A stretch of DNA of 51,065 nt, taken from NCBI GenBank assembly GCA_017546165.1, contig JAFYXL010000004.1, forward strand, positions 1 to 51,065. Reading direction: 5' to 3'. This DNA comes from Clostridia bacterium. Its GTDB lineage: Bacteria; Bacillota; Clostridia; Monoglobales; Monoglobaceae. The notes beneath the pieces are model-generated. The model was not told the DNA's origin, searched no databases, and was given only the letters and a program-made list of their open reading frames with translations. Shown one piece after another: positions 1 through 8,589 of the stretch. Position numbers and translations under genes: made by a program. Every line of letters starts with the position of its first letter. The stretch's first letter is position 1.

Positions 1-3000
1 TTCAGCTGCACCTTCAGCTGTATTCTCAGGGTTACAAACATTATTCTTAAATTTAGCACCATAAACATTTACTGTACCGTCTGAAACTATGATAGCAGCA
101 CCGCCTACACGGTTAGCATTATTAATAAGATACTTTTCATTAAGTATTTTTTTGTTGCCCACCTTGCGGTTGTTTATTATTGAAACATTTTTATGCAAAT
201 CAATTAGGCCGCTTTCTGCCAGGAACAAAGCAGTACCCACAACATCCACAGTCATATTTTCACTGTTTCCGTCGATTATGAGCAAATCGGGGGTTTCTGA
301 ATACTGGTTGCCAAGTGTAAGCTTTGCAGTAACACCTGCTGTAATTGAGCTGTTTCCCGCTGCGTCTTCACCGATAACAAACATATCTCCTGCAAAATTT
401 TCTGCACGCTTCAACGTTTTTGAGGCAGTTGTGAAAATCACTGTTTCTCCTGTAATATAGAAAGTTCTGTCAACTTCAAAGCTCTCTACGATACGAATAT
501 TTTTAACACCGCTGTTTATTGCATCTTCAAGCTCTGCTGCAGTTGCAACATCAGTAACTTCAGCATATTCGTCGTACAGTTCGTTGTTATAATCCTGATA
601 TCTTGGGATATCCCCTGAAATTTCTTCAATCGTTATATTGTTTGCTATAGCGTTTGACCAGTATGCACTATCAAGGGCACCTTCAGCATCCAAATCCTTG
701 AAATTATTCTTATTTATTCTGAGCTTAGCCTTTACAGTGTTGCCCCACACTATAGGTCCGCCGTCTGTTACAGTATTACCTGATACTGTCATACCGCTTA
801 TGGTAACTACCGTTCCGGTTTTTGTGGCATAAACAACTGCACCTTTTGGTGCTGTATTGTTCTTTGCTACATTATTGTACATATTAAGAATACTTCCCGT
901 CTGTCCTATATATACAACGCCGCCGAAGTAATTTGAGCTATTACCGTCAAAGGTACAGCTATGAATAAGTGTTGTTTTATTATTTGTATTTACATACACT
1001 GCACCGCCATAGCCGTTTGCAGCTTCGACTACACAGCTATTACCCGTAAAACAAGAACCATAAAGATTTGACTCAGCATCTCCATTAACAGATACCGCAC
1101 CGCCTAACACCGATGTATTATTGTTAATCTCGCTGTTATAAAGGCTCAAAAGCGAGTGATTGTTGTACAAAAATCCTCCTGCATTTGTAGCACTGTTGTC
1201 TGATGCAGTTATCTTATTGAGAATAAGGTTTGAAGCAATCTGAGTTGCTGTGGCTCTGTGCATACTAATTGCACCGCCATAGTTCTGTGCAGAGTTGTCT
1301 GTAAATTCTGCTATATCTATCTCAACTGTTGAGGCTGTGGAATACAAACCACCACCGTTTCCTGTAGCTTTATTTTCTCTAAATATCACATTGGACAAAT
1401 AAGCATTTGAAGCGCTCGCCATAAAAGCTCCGCCGTTGCTTGAAGCTTCATTACCTGTGAAAGTACTGTTATATATTTTTACATCCGAATCATTTGCAAC
1501 AAAAGCACCACCTGTAGTAGATGATTTATTGTTTGTAAAGGTCACGCTGTTAAACAAAGATGTAGCAGGCTCATAAAGCACTACAGCACCGCCACCCGAG
1601 CTTTCGTTTTTGTCAAAAAGAGAGTTTGTGACAGTAACTGTCTTTTCATCTGTAATTTTCTCATGTCCGTATGCAGCAATAGCTCCGCCTGCACCCACGG
1701 CAACATTGTTTTTAAATTCTGTGTTATTAGCTTTAAATACACCCTGAACATATACTGCACCGCCACGATATCCAGCAGTGTTTCCGTCAAAGGTTACCTT
1801 AGATCCCACTCCTGAAAGCGATTCTCCCAGCTGCACTTTGCAATGTATGCTGTTTGCCATATATATAGCGCCGCCGCGGTCTGAAACATTGTTTTGCTTA
1901 AACTCACCATTATAAATGTGAGTTTCTCTGTAGTTATATATGGCACCGCCTTTTGCAGCATGGTTGTTTATAAATTTACCATCGTAGATATTCAAAGCAC
2001 CAAAGCTATAAATTGCACCACCCTGTGTGCTTATCATACCTGCTTCTTTTTCTTCTTCTGTTTCTGCGTCTGTATTTGTTTCGTCATTTACGGTGTTATT
2101 TTCAAAAATACTGCCATAGATATTAACAGTTCCCGACGCTAAAATCAAAGCAGCACCGCCTATACGATTTGTGTAGGATAAGCCGTATTTTTTATCCAGA
2201 GTTCTTGTGTTTGCAGTCTTTTTACAATTTTTGATTGTGACATCGGAATAAAGGTCAGCCTGTGCCTGACCGCACACAAACAACACCGTGCCTGACACTG
2301 CTGCCGTCATATTGGCAGAATTTCCATCAATGGTGAGCACATTATTTGTTTTGGAATCCTTTTTTCCTATAGTGAGCACAACCGACTCTTCCAGTATATT
2401 ACCTTTGGAATCTTCGCCTATGACGAACATATCACCCGCAAAATCCACACTTCTTGTAAGGGTGTGTGCTTCATCGGCAAAAATATGAGTGTTATCGGTT
2501 ATATAAATTGTCCTGTCAATTTCAAAATCCGCATCTATACGGAAATTTGTATAACCAAGGGCTATTGCCTTCTCAAGCTGTTCAGCACTTGTAATAGCTA
2601 CTACTATAACACTATTTTCCTCTTCGTCTTCGCCTTCTTCGCCATAATCCTTGTATCCCGGCACTGCAAAATCTACATCATAAACAGTAAGCTTATTTAC
2701 GATGGCACCTGCCCAGTACTCATCATCAAGTTCACCCTGAACATCAAGGTCTGTAAAATTATTTTTATTGATATTAAGCGTAGCATTAAAAGTATTTCCC
2801 CAAATAATTGGGCCGCCCTCTGATGCAGTATTGCCCGAAACAGTCACACCGTTTAGAGTAACAACCGTTCCGATTACTGTTTCATAAAGCATACCGCCTT
2901 TTGGTGAACTGTTGTTTTTTGCAACAGTATCATACATAACAAGTTCAGACCCATTTGCAACATACACAGCACCGCCAAATTCGGTAGATTTATTACCAAT

Positions 3001-5226
3001 AAATGTACAACTATGAGTAAGCGTCTTAGTACCATCAGTCATAACATACACAGCACCGCCTCGAGCCAGCGTGTTCTCATCGCCACAGCTGTTTCCTTCA
3101 AAGGTTGTTGCATATATGTTATTTACAGAAGTTCCCTCCAGTGCAACAGCACCACCATGACTCTTTGAATAACAGTTGCTTATGTTGCTGTTATATATGG
3201 TAAGAGCTGAATTGTTATTGAATAAAAATCCGCCTTTGCCGACTGCTTCATTTTCTGTAGCTGTAATATTATTCATAATCAAATCTGTGGAGGTATGAAT
3301 TGCTACAGCACCGCCGTTTGATCCCGCTGTATTTCCCACAAACTGTGCACCGTCCATCTCTACAGTACTTCCTGTTGAATAGAAGGCACCGCCGTTTGCA
3401 CCGGAAGTGTTATACAATACCGCAACATTATACATTTCTAAACCTGAGCCGTTTATATAAATGCCGCCTCCTGTAGTACCACATTCATTATTTGATACTG
3501 TTACATCTGTCATAGTTGCTGTTGTAGAACTGTGCAAAGACACAGCCCCGCCGGTTGTTTTCGCCGTGTTTCCTGAAAATTCTGTTCCATTTACATTTAA
3601 GGTAGCCCCGGTTGCATACAAAGCTCCGCCGCCGCCCATCGCCTCATTTTGCGAAAAGATTCCATCGTTGATTTCTGCCTGTGAGCTGTTGATATACACT
3701 GCCCCACCCATACCATTAGCTGTGTTTGACTCAGCTGTCACATTGGTCATCACGATTGAGCTTGACGAATACAATGCGATTGCTCCTGCATAAAAGTCAG
3801 AGCTGTTGCTTGTGAATGTAACCGAATCAAGCTCTGAAACGCTTCCTGTACTATATAATGCACCGCCGCCGTATCTTGTGCCATTTTCATTTGCAGTAGC
3901 AAGAGCCGTATTTGATACAAATTCGGTATCACAAAAATACGCTTCTGTTCCGGTAAGATAAACAGCTCCACCGTTATAGTATGAACTGTTGTTTTCAAAC
4001 CTTGAATTTGCGACAGTCAAGGTTTTATTTACATCTTCCAGCTTGCCCGAAGCCACAATAGCACCACCGTGACCGCCGTTTGAGGCATTGTTTGTAAATC
4101 GGGTATTATTTACATTTAGTGTTCCCTGAGCATAAATAGCTCCGCCACGGTCTTCCGAGGTATTTGAATCAAACAGCACACTGCTTTCGGTTATCTCATT
4201 TTCTTCACCTAAAAACAGTAAACAACTGGACGTGCTTGGCATATACACAGCACCACCTCTGTGGGATGCACTGTTTCTTACAAATTTTGCATTATAGGCA
4301 TGGGTTTCTCCGTAGTTATAAACCGCACCACCTCTTGCTGCATGGTTATTTTCAAATGTGGCACCATAAATATTCAGCACACCCATACTGTAAACAGCAC
4401 CGCCCTGGGTACAAATCATTCCATCATCTTCAGAGCTGGTTTCGTCATTTGTTGTATTGTCAGAAAAAGTACTGCCGTAAATATTCATGGAACCGGATGC
4501 TAGAATAACTGCCGCACCGCCTATACGGCTTATGTACGGAAGATTGTACTTTGCGTCCAAAACTCTGTCATTATCAGTTTTAGAGCAGTTTGTTATTGTA
4601 ATATTAGAATAAATATCTGCCTGAGCGTTGCCGCACACAAAAAGAACTGTACCTGACACAGTTTCCGTCATGTTTTCGAAATTTCCGTCTATTACAAGAA
4701 GATTTTCTTCAATAGATTCCGGATTACCAAAAGTAAAATTTGCAACACTTTCACAAATTGTACCATCTTCACTTTCGCCAACAACAAATATATCACCGCC
4801 AAAGTCTGCATTTCTTGTAAGGGTTACTGCACTTTCGGAATATATAGTTGTATCCTTGGTTATGTAAAATGTACGGTCGAGTTCAAAATCACCTGTAATC
4901 CTGATAGACGCTGCACCTAGTGTCAATGCTTCTTCCAGCTCATCAGCGGATGACACATCCACAGTTTCAAGGAGTGCTCCTGTATCCTCTTCATATTGCA
5001 CAGGTTCCTCTTGACTGCTTTCTGGTACATTAACCTCAAAAGACTGTGTCTCCTGAACTTCATTCGACAAAAATTCATCATTTTCACTTTCCTGAGTTAT
5101 GACATCAGAATCTTCAACTGTAAGATCTGTAGCACGAGCAATCATACCGAAGTCAGTCACGGTCATAAGCATAGTCATAGCTATAAAAAGACAACATATC
5201 TTTTTGCTTCTTTTAGTGATTCTCAT
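1..5226 (-). CDS. Giant secreted beta-helix (Pmp-like repeat) surface protein, C terminus beyond window
   Basis: The frame is open from an ATG at 5226 to the window edge (1742 codons, no stop), so the C terminus is missing. The start follows a strong ribosome site (AAAGGAGAGG). Residues 1-32 are a signal peptide: basic MRITKRSKK, a hydrophobic core, and ARA before the likely cleavage site. The rest is an almost continuous series of short units with GGA(V/I)Y and F-x-x-N motifs, as in chlamydial polymorphic membrane protein repeats and other right-handed beta-helices. Three super-repeats begin near residues 94, 879 and 1557, each with a header of the pattern EL..AI..G..N.RI...FE.DRT.YIT, and the first two end with a WGNT...INKNNF.DLD motif. 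Family knowledge suggests a cell-surface adhesin or other wall protein; the function is unknown. Anchoring signals, if any, lie outside the window. The gene has its own promoter. Confidence 0.85.
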   Translation of the reverse strand, partial: MRITKRSKKICCLFIAMTMLMTVTDFGMIARATDLTVEDSDVITQESENDEFLSNEVQETQSFEVNVPESSQEEPVQYEEDTGALLETVDVSSADELEEALTLGAASIRITGDFELDRTFYITKDTTIYSESAVTLTRNADFGGDIFVVGESEDGTICESVANFTFGNPESIEENLLVIDGNFENMTETVSGTVLFVCGNAQADIYSNITITNCSKTDNDRVLDAKYNLPYISRIGGAAVILASGSMNIYGSTFSDNTTNDETSSEDDGMICTQGGAVYSMGVLNIYGATFENNHAARGGAVYNYGETHAYNAKFVRNSASHRGGAVYMPSTSSCLLFLGEENEITESSVLFDSNTSEDRGGAIYAQGTLNVNNTRFTNNASNGGHGGAIVASGKLEDVNKTLTVANSRFENNSSYYNGGAVYLTGTEAYFCDTEFVSNTALATANENGTRYGGGALYSTGSVSELDSVTFTSNSSDFYAGAIALYSSSSIVMTNVTAESNTANGMGGAVYINSSQAEINDGIFSQNEAMGGGGALYATGATLNVNGTEFSGNTAKTTGGAVSLHSSTTATMTDVTVSNNECGTTGGGIYINGSGLEMYNVAVLYNTSGANGGAFYSTGSTVEMDGAQFVGNTAGSNGGAVAIHTSTDLIMNNITATENEAVGKGGFLFNNNSALTIYNSNISNCYSKSHGGAVALEGTSVNNIYATTFEGNSCGDENTLARGGAVYVMTDGTKTLTHSCTFIGNKSTEFGGAVYVANGSELVMYDTVAKNNSSPKGGMLYETVIGTVVTLNGVTVSGNTASEGGPIIWGNTFNATLNINKNNFTDLDVQGELDDEYWAGAIVNKLTVYDVDFAVPGYKDYGEEGEDEEENSVIVVAITSAEQLEKAIALGYTNFRIDADFEIDRTIYITDNTHIFADEAHTLTRSVDFAGDMFVIGEDSKGNILEESVVLTIGKKDSKTNNVLTIDGNSANMTAAVSGTVLFVCGQAQADLYSDVTIKNCKKTANTRTLDKKYGLSYTNRIGGAALILASGTVNIYGSIFENNTVNDETNTDAETEEEKEAGMISTQGGAIYSFGALNIYDGKFINNHAAKGGAIYNYRETHIYNGEFKQNNVSDRGGAIYMANSIHCKVQLGESLSGVGSKVTFDGNTAGYRGGAVYVQGVFKANNTEFKNNVAVGAGGAIAAYGHEKITDEKTVTVTNSLFDKNESSGGGAVVLYEPATSLFNSVTFTNNKSSTTGGAFVANDSDVKIYNSTFTGNEASSNGGAFMASASNAYLSNVIFRENKATGNGGGLYSTASTVEIDIAEFTDNSAQNYGGAISMHRATATQIASNLILNKITASDNSATNAGGFLYNNHSLLSLYNSEINNNTSVLGGAVSVNGDAESNLYGSCFTGNSCVVEAANGYGGAVYVNTNNKTTLIHSCTFDGNSSNYFGGVVYIGQTGSILNMYNNVAKNNTAPKGAVVYATKTGTVVTISGMTVSGNTVTDGGPIVWGNTVKAKLRINKNNFKDLDAEGALDSAYWSNAIANNITIEEISGDIPRYQDYNNELYDEYAEVTDVATAAELEDAINSGVKNIRIVESFEVDRTFYITGETVIFTTASKTLKRAENFAGDMFVIGEDAAGNSSITAGVTAKLTLGNQYSETPDLLIIDGNSENMTVDVVGTALFLAESGLIDLHKNVSIINNRKVGNKKILNEKYLINNANRVGGAAIIVSDGTVNVYGAKFKNNVCNPENTAEGAAE

Positions 5227-5297
5227 TTTTACCTCTCCTTTTATTTGTCAGCACAAAATTTTAGGCACCCCATATTTTGCAATAGTATATAAATCCT

Positions 5298-5336
5298 TAT
5301 TGTAAATCATACCACAAACAGCATATATTGTAAATC
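5298..5336. repeat. Pair of 11-bp direct repeats bracketing the promoter
   Basis: The 11-mer TATTGTAAATC (plus strand) occurs at 5298-5308 and 5326-5336, exactly 28 bp apart. One copy covers the -35 box and the other overlaps the upstream edge of the -10 box and the start region. The placement suggests a regulator site. This is inference; AT-rich sequence can give such repeats by chance. Confidence 0.35.
5306..5334 (-). promoter_or_regulatory. Sigma-A-type promoter of the beta-helix gene
   Basis: Reading the minus strand: -35 TTTACA (5334-5329), 17-bp spacer, -10 TATGAT (5311-5306). It lies about 80 bases upstream of the ATG at 5226. No other promoter-like pair was seen before the gene. Confidence 0.6.
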
Positions 5337-5410
5337 TTAAAATTCAACAAAAAAAGAGTTTACACGTTATGCAACAACCCTAAGCCTTACTAAAATAAAT
5401 AAAAAAAGAA

Positions 5411-5439
5411 AAAAAGGCTTGTCAAAGCAAGTCCTTTTT
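5411..5439 (-). terminator. Hairpin with U-run, minus-strand terminator
   Basis: The stem AAGGCTTG / CAAGTCCTT has one bulge and a 6-base loop. On the minus strand it is followed by a long T-rich run. It would insulate the beta-helix promoter from transcription coming from the restriction-modification genes. Confidence 0.5.
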
Positions 5440-5472
5440 CTGGGAAAGCAGAACCATAGAGATATTTATAAT

Positions 5473-5654
5473 TCTCGTCGATATGCAAACTTCGTTTGCT
5501 CGATATTTTTACTTTCGTAAAATCGATATGTTCTCGCTTCGCTCAAACTCGATATGATTTAAATCTCGTTGCCGCAAGGCAACATATCGAGTGCGTCAGC
5601 ACATATCGAGTTAATTTTAACATATCAAAAATCTCGCAAGAGATTTATATCGAT
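5473..5654. repeat. Intergenic array of short hairpins separated by CGATAT/ATATCG
   Basis: About 180 bases hold a row of small perfect or near-perfect hairpins: GCAAAC-ttc-GTTTGC (5485-5499), TTTTAC-tttc-GTAAAA (5507-5522), a weaker one at 5530-5548, GTTGCC-gcaa-GGCAAC (5568-5583), GTGC-gtca-GCAC (5591-5602) and AAATCTC-gcaa-GAGATTT (5629-5646). CGATAT separates the left-hand ones and ATATCG the right-hand ones. ACTCGATATG (5547-5556) also pairs with CATATCGAGT (5583-5592), enclosing the fourth hairpin. The element lies between two terminators, so neither flanking gene obviously transcribes it. No protein is supported here. It resembles a small non-autonomous palindromic repeat family; I cannot name it. 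Confidence 0.7.
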
Positions 5655-5655
5655 G

Positions 5656-5695
5656 AAAAAAGACATTTTTCTTTTTCGAAAAATGTCTTTTTTTT
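5656..5695. terminator. Strong bidirectional terminator after the restriction-modification operon
   Basis: The stem GACATTTTT / AAAAATGTC is flanked by A-rich and T-rich runs on both sides, giving a U-run in either direction. It lies 32 bases beyond the methyltransferase stop codon, so it mainly ends that operon. Confidence 0.8.
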
Positions 5696-5726
5696 GGAAG
5701 AACAGAATGGTTTAGATGCTGACCTT

Positions 5727-7214
5727 TTATAAAATATATCTTAAAAAAATATTATTTAATTCTTCTAATTTGACGTTTCCTATACCTTCTTTTTTAATTT
5801 TTTCATAGATTGATAACACTTTATTTAAGTCCGATTTATCTAATTTTGCAACATCAAATACACTAGAATCATTCAAATCATTAGGCTCAAATTTATCAAG
5901 CCCTTTTCCGTATTCACGCTTATTTTTACTCAATATTTCTTGAGAGATTGGGGTCAACAAATAGCAGAAAAAAGCATTAATTAACTCTTCATCGTAATCT
6001 TTAAAATATACGCCATGAAATGTTGTTAAGTTTTTAGCATTTGTTTCGTTTCTTACTACTTTTAAATTTCCTCTGTTAAATACAGTTATCCAAATAGGTG
6101 CTGCCTCTTTTTTTTCTAGTGAAAACCATGGTGTTCTATGACTATTTAAAAAACTTTTATTCACAGATACGCTCTCTCCATAGTCAATATACTCATAGTC
6201 CTGGCGTGTTTCTGCATTACAACCATTGAACAAATAAACCTTTTTATTTTCTTTTTCTAATTCTAAATAATCTTTCTCAGTAAATACTCCCTTTTTTATA
6301 TCTGCTGATTTAGCAATACATCTAACTTTAGCGTTCTCGCTTATTCCTTTATCTATTATTTCATTTAACGACAGACAAAAATAACTATTATTTCCGGTAG
6401 CAATACCTCTACTTACTTTAGCGACATCTCTAAACAATATTAAATTATTATATTTTGTTTTATAATTACAAAAATACTTATTCCATTTTTCTTCCGGATT
6501 TAATTCTTCATATTTGTGCAAAACTCGATTTTGGTATTTACCGTTTGATAACTCATCAATTGAATCTATAGATATAAATTCAATCTCTCTATTATTCGAA
6601 CTATCAAAATACATAATGCAAGATGTTGTAGTAGCATCATCAAATAAATCTATTTTATTGTTAACTTTATAAATTGTTTTTAGACGTTTCTCATTTAACA
6701 AAAATTTTTTTATAACAGTTCCATAACCTGTATTTAAAAACTCATATGGCATAATATAAGCACACTTACCTGTTTTCTTTAACTCGTGTAAGCTTTTTAT
6801 TAGGAAATACACACACAAATTGCTATATCCACTCATATTAATTTTATAGTATTTTTTAAAATTTGATATGTATTCTTTTCTATTAATAATTTCTTGAAAT
6901 TTATTGTAGGGTGGGTTGCAAATAATTGCGTCATATTTTTTTTGCTTAATATCGGTTAAATAATCATGTTTGCACAATTCAACATTATATAAATTGTTTT
7001 TCTTAAAAACATCAATCATATTATCATCAATTTCATATGCTGTATATTCTAATTGATTTGTCTTAATTTTTTCCATGCATTGCAAAAAAACACCGGGGCC
7101 CACAGCAGGATCTAGTACAGATTTTGTTTTTGAATCCAAAACTAGTTGTGCCATAAACATGGCAATTGTAGGATTAGTAAAATACTGTCCTAATAATTTC
7201 TTATCATTTCTCAT
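5727..7214 (-). CDS. Gamma-type N6-adenine DNA methyltransferase of a type II restriction-modification system
   Basis: The 495-residue protein has the motif order of gamma-class (N6-adenine) methyltransferases: motif X at residues 9-14 (GQYFTN), the S-adenosylmethionine motif I at 35-43 (DPAVGPGVF), and the catalytic NPPY at 100-103. The C-terminal half is the likely target-recognition region. It would protect host DNA by methylating an adenine in the recognition site of the paired endonuclease. The ATG overlaps the stop of the upstream endonuclease gene by four bases (ATGA), so translation is probably coupled. The pair is AT-richer to the eye than the flanking genes, which fits horizontal acquisition. 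The methyltransferase call is firm; the target sequence cannot be read from the protein. Confidence 0.85.
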   Translation of the reverse strand: MRNDKKLLGQYFTNPTIAMFMAQLVLDSKTKSVLDPAVGPGVFLQCMEKIKTNQLEYTAYEIDDNMIDVFKKNNLYNVELCKHDYLTDIKQKKYDAIICNPPYNKFQEIINRKEYISNFKKYYKINMSGYSNLCVYFLIKSLHELKKTGKCAYIMPYEFLNTGYGTVIKKFLLNEKRLKTIYKVNNKIDLFDDATTTSCIMYFDSSNNREIEFISIDSIDELSNGKYQNRVLHKYEELNPEEKWNKYFCNYKTKYNNLILFRDVAKVSRGIATGNNSYFCLSLNEIIDKGISENAKVRCIAKSADIKKGVFTEKDYLELEKENKKVYLFNGCNAETRQDYEYIDYGESVSVNKSFLNSHRTPWFSLEKKEAAPIWITVFNRGNLKVVRNETNAKNLTTFHGVYFKDYDEELINAFFCYLLTPISQEILSKNKREYGKGLDKFEPNDLNDSSVFDVAKLDKSDLNKVLSIYEKIKKEGIGNVKLEELNNIFLRYIL

Positions 7215-8296
7215 AATTCAAACCCAAATAAATTTCTAAACATATCAACATTTAATACTGAGGCACTATTCTTGAACTTAACATAAAAAAGCAACCGTCC
7301 TCTTCCCAATTCTTTCATATGACTAAAATGCTCTGGCAAATATACTTTTTCTAAAATATTATGCTCGTCATTCGCCTTAATTTTAATTGTTGTTTTATTT
7401 TGATTTTTCACATCTGACTCTATAAAATATTGGCTACCTTCTAATGTTGGATTTCCAATAAGCGTTAATATTTTTTCAAAGGATATCCCATAAGCTTTAT
7501 CAAAAAACACTTGAACATAATAATGTGGGACATTATACATCTTGATCCAATTATACACAACTTTCAAATCTTCAACTTTAGGTGTTATGCTCAAAAAAGT
7601 TCTTTTGCTTATTTCAGATATATTCCTGTTTAGCTCTTTTAGACATCCCGATAATTCTGTTAATTCTGTTGTTGTTCTCCAAGACGGAGTTCTAAATCTA
7701 ATAACATGCAAATTCTCAGTCGAAATAGATTCAATTATTTTATATAATTCTTCATCTTTAATTCTTAGTATTTCTCCATACTTAGATAAAACTAGGTTTT
7801 TGAGTTTCAATGATTCATGAATATGAAAATCCTGTTTTTCATTCATAAAACTTTCATATTTATCAATCAAAAAAGCACTTGACCTAACTTCTATACCACA
7901 CTTTGCTTTCGGTACCAATTCATCTAAAATTTCTCGTGGAAATTGACTAATATTCAACTCAGCATAAGGGAAATCTTTTTTGTCAAAAATAAGGATGTCA
8001 GGTCTTTTTCCTATTTCATCTAATTCATTTTGGTATTCATCGTAGAAGTTCTTAAAACCCTCTTCTCCAGCAACTATATCATCATCTCTACCATATTTTA
8101 CAGCAACGTATTTTTCTGAATTATTATTTATGCCATTTAACAAAGTAGCTTCCGCCCAATCTCCCTGTTCCTTGTTTGTTAAAAATTCTGATGATACCTG
8201 AGTGGGTGCTGTCCCACGTGTTCTTTCTTCATCAAAATTAACTAATGCAGTATTTATATTAGTAATTTTTTGTTCAATACGATCTATATATTTCAC
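7211..8296 (-). CDS. Probable AccI-family type II restriction endonuclease
   Basis: This 361-residue protein begins at a GTG preceded by AAAGGAGAGG. It lies directly upstream of, and overlaps, a DNA adenine methyltransferase, which itself suggests a restriction enzyme. A candidate PD-(D/E)xK-like core is visible: an acidic helix with QGDWAE (44-49), RPDILIF (98-104) and GIEVRSSAF (134-142). The third element has Arg where Lys is usual. From memory, the N-terminal wording and the GIEVRSS block match AccI-family endonucleases (AccI cleaves GTMKAC), but I cannot run a search. No phase-variable tract or controller protein is present. Having the endonuclease first in the operon is somewhat unusual, since most systems make the methyltransferase early. 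Confidence 0.65.
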   Translation of the reverse strand: MKYIDRIEQKITNINTALVNFDEERTRGTAPTQVSSEFLTNKEQGDWAEATLLNGINNNSEKYVAVKYGRDDDIVAGEEGFKNFYDEYQNELDEIGKRPDILIFDKKDFPYAELNISQFPREILDELVPKAKCGIEVRSSAFLIDKYESFMNEKQDFHIHESLKLKNLVLSKYGEILRIKDEELYKIIESISTENLHVIRFRTPSWRTTTELTELSGCLKELNRNISEISKRTFLSITPKVEDLKVVYNWIKMYNVPHYYVQVFFDKAYGISFEKILTLIGNPTLEGSQYFIESDVKNQNKTTIKIKANDEHNILEKVYLPEHFSHMKELGRGRLLFYVKFKNSASVLNVDMFRNLFGFEL

Positions 8297-8328
8297 AGTA
8301 CCTCTCCTTTAACAGCCTACATATTTTT

Positions 8329-8357
8329 ATTATAACATATATAAAACAATAATGCAA
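8329..8357 (-). promoter_or_regulatory. Sigma-A-type promoter of the restriction-modification operon
   Basis: Minus strand: -35 TTGCAT (8357-8352), 17-bp spacer, -10 TATAAT (8334-8329), about 30 bases before the endonuclease GTG. Confidence 0.7.
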
Positions 8358-8376
8358 CAAATTAAAATTTTTATAA

Positions 8377-8419
8377 AAAAACAGAACGCTCTAGATTGTC
8401 ATCTAAATCGTTCTGTTTT
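8377..8419 (-). terminator. Terminator of the tRNA transcript
   Basis: The stem AAAACAGAACG / CGTTCTGTTTT carries an inner TAGAT-tgtc-ATCTA stem. On the minus strand it starts two bases after the tRNA CCA end and is followed by a T-run. It also separates the tRNA from the restriction operon promoter. Confidence 0.8.
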
Positions 8420-8421
8420 GG

Positions 8422-8498
8422 TGGTGGATCTTCAGGGACTCGAACCCCGGACCGACCGGTTATGAGCCGGTTGCTCTAACCAACTGAGCTAAAGATCC
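8422..8498 (-). tRNA. tRNA with CAU anticodon, probably tRNA-Ile2 (lysidine-modified)
   Basis: A 77-base cloverleaf with encoded CCA: acceptor GGATCTT / AAGATCC, D arm TAGCTCAGTTGGTTAGAGCA, anticodon loop CTCATAA, T arm with GGTTCGAACC. The CAU anticodon could belong to elongator Met or to Ile2. The loop CTCATAA and the overall resemblance to Bacillus tRNA-Ile(CAU), rather than the TTCATAC loop of Bacillus tRNA-Met, favour Ile2. If so, TilS must modify the anticodon C to lysidine to read AUA. Assignment between Ile2 and Met is from memory of the Bacillus genes. Confidence 0.85.
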
Positions 8499-8518
8499 TT
8501 ATTTGAACAACAAAAAAT

Positions 8519-8547
8519 ATTATACATTAAAACTTATGCTTTGTCAA
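8519..8547 (-). promoter_or_regulatory. Consensus sigma-A promoter of the tRNA gene
   Basis: Minus strand: TTGACA (8547-8542), 17-bp spacer, TATAAT (8524-8519), a perfect match to consensus, about 20 bases before the tRNA 5' end. Confidence 0.85.
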
Positions 8548-8589
8548 GTACAAATATCATATTTTTGAATATTCAAATAATATTATTAA

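Noticed and set aside
1..5200. Several plus-strand open frames within the first 5 kb, some Pro/Ala-rich (for example 3461-3793)
   Set aside because: They are antisense to the long, continuous beta-helix frame; they lack ribosome sites and their periodic composition mirrors the repeats on the other strand.
5473..5655. CRISPR array
   Set aside because: The separators are short, inverted halfway and unevenly spaced, with no unique spacers between identical long repeats and no cas genes.
5496..5732. A 78-codon plus-strand open frame over the hairpin array
   Set aside because: Its codons are made of the palindromic repeats and the terminator, there is no ribosome site, and nothing resembles a known protein.
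8422..8498. Elongator tRNA-Met
   Set aside because: The CTCATAA anticodon loop and arm sequences fit tRNA-Ile2(CAU) better than Bacillus tRNA-Met; not excluded without a model search.
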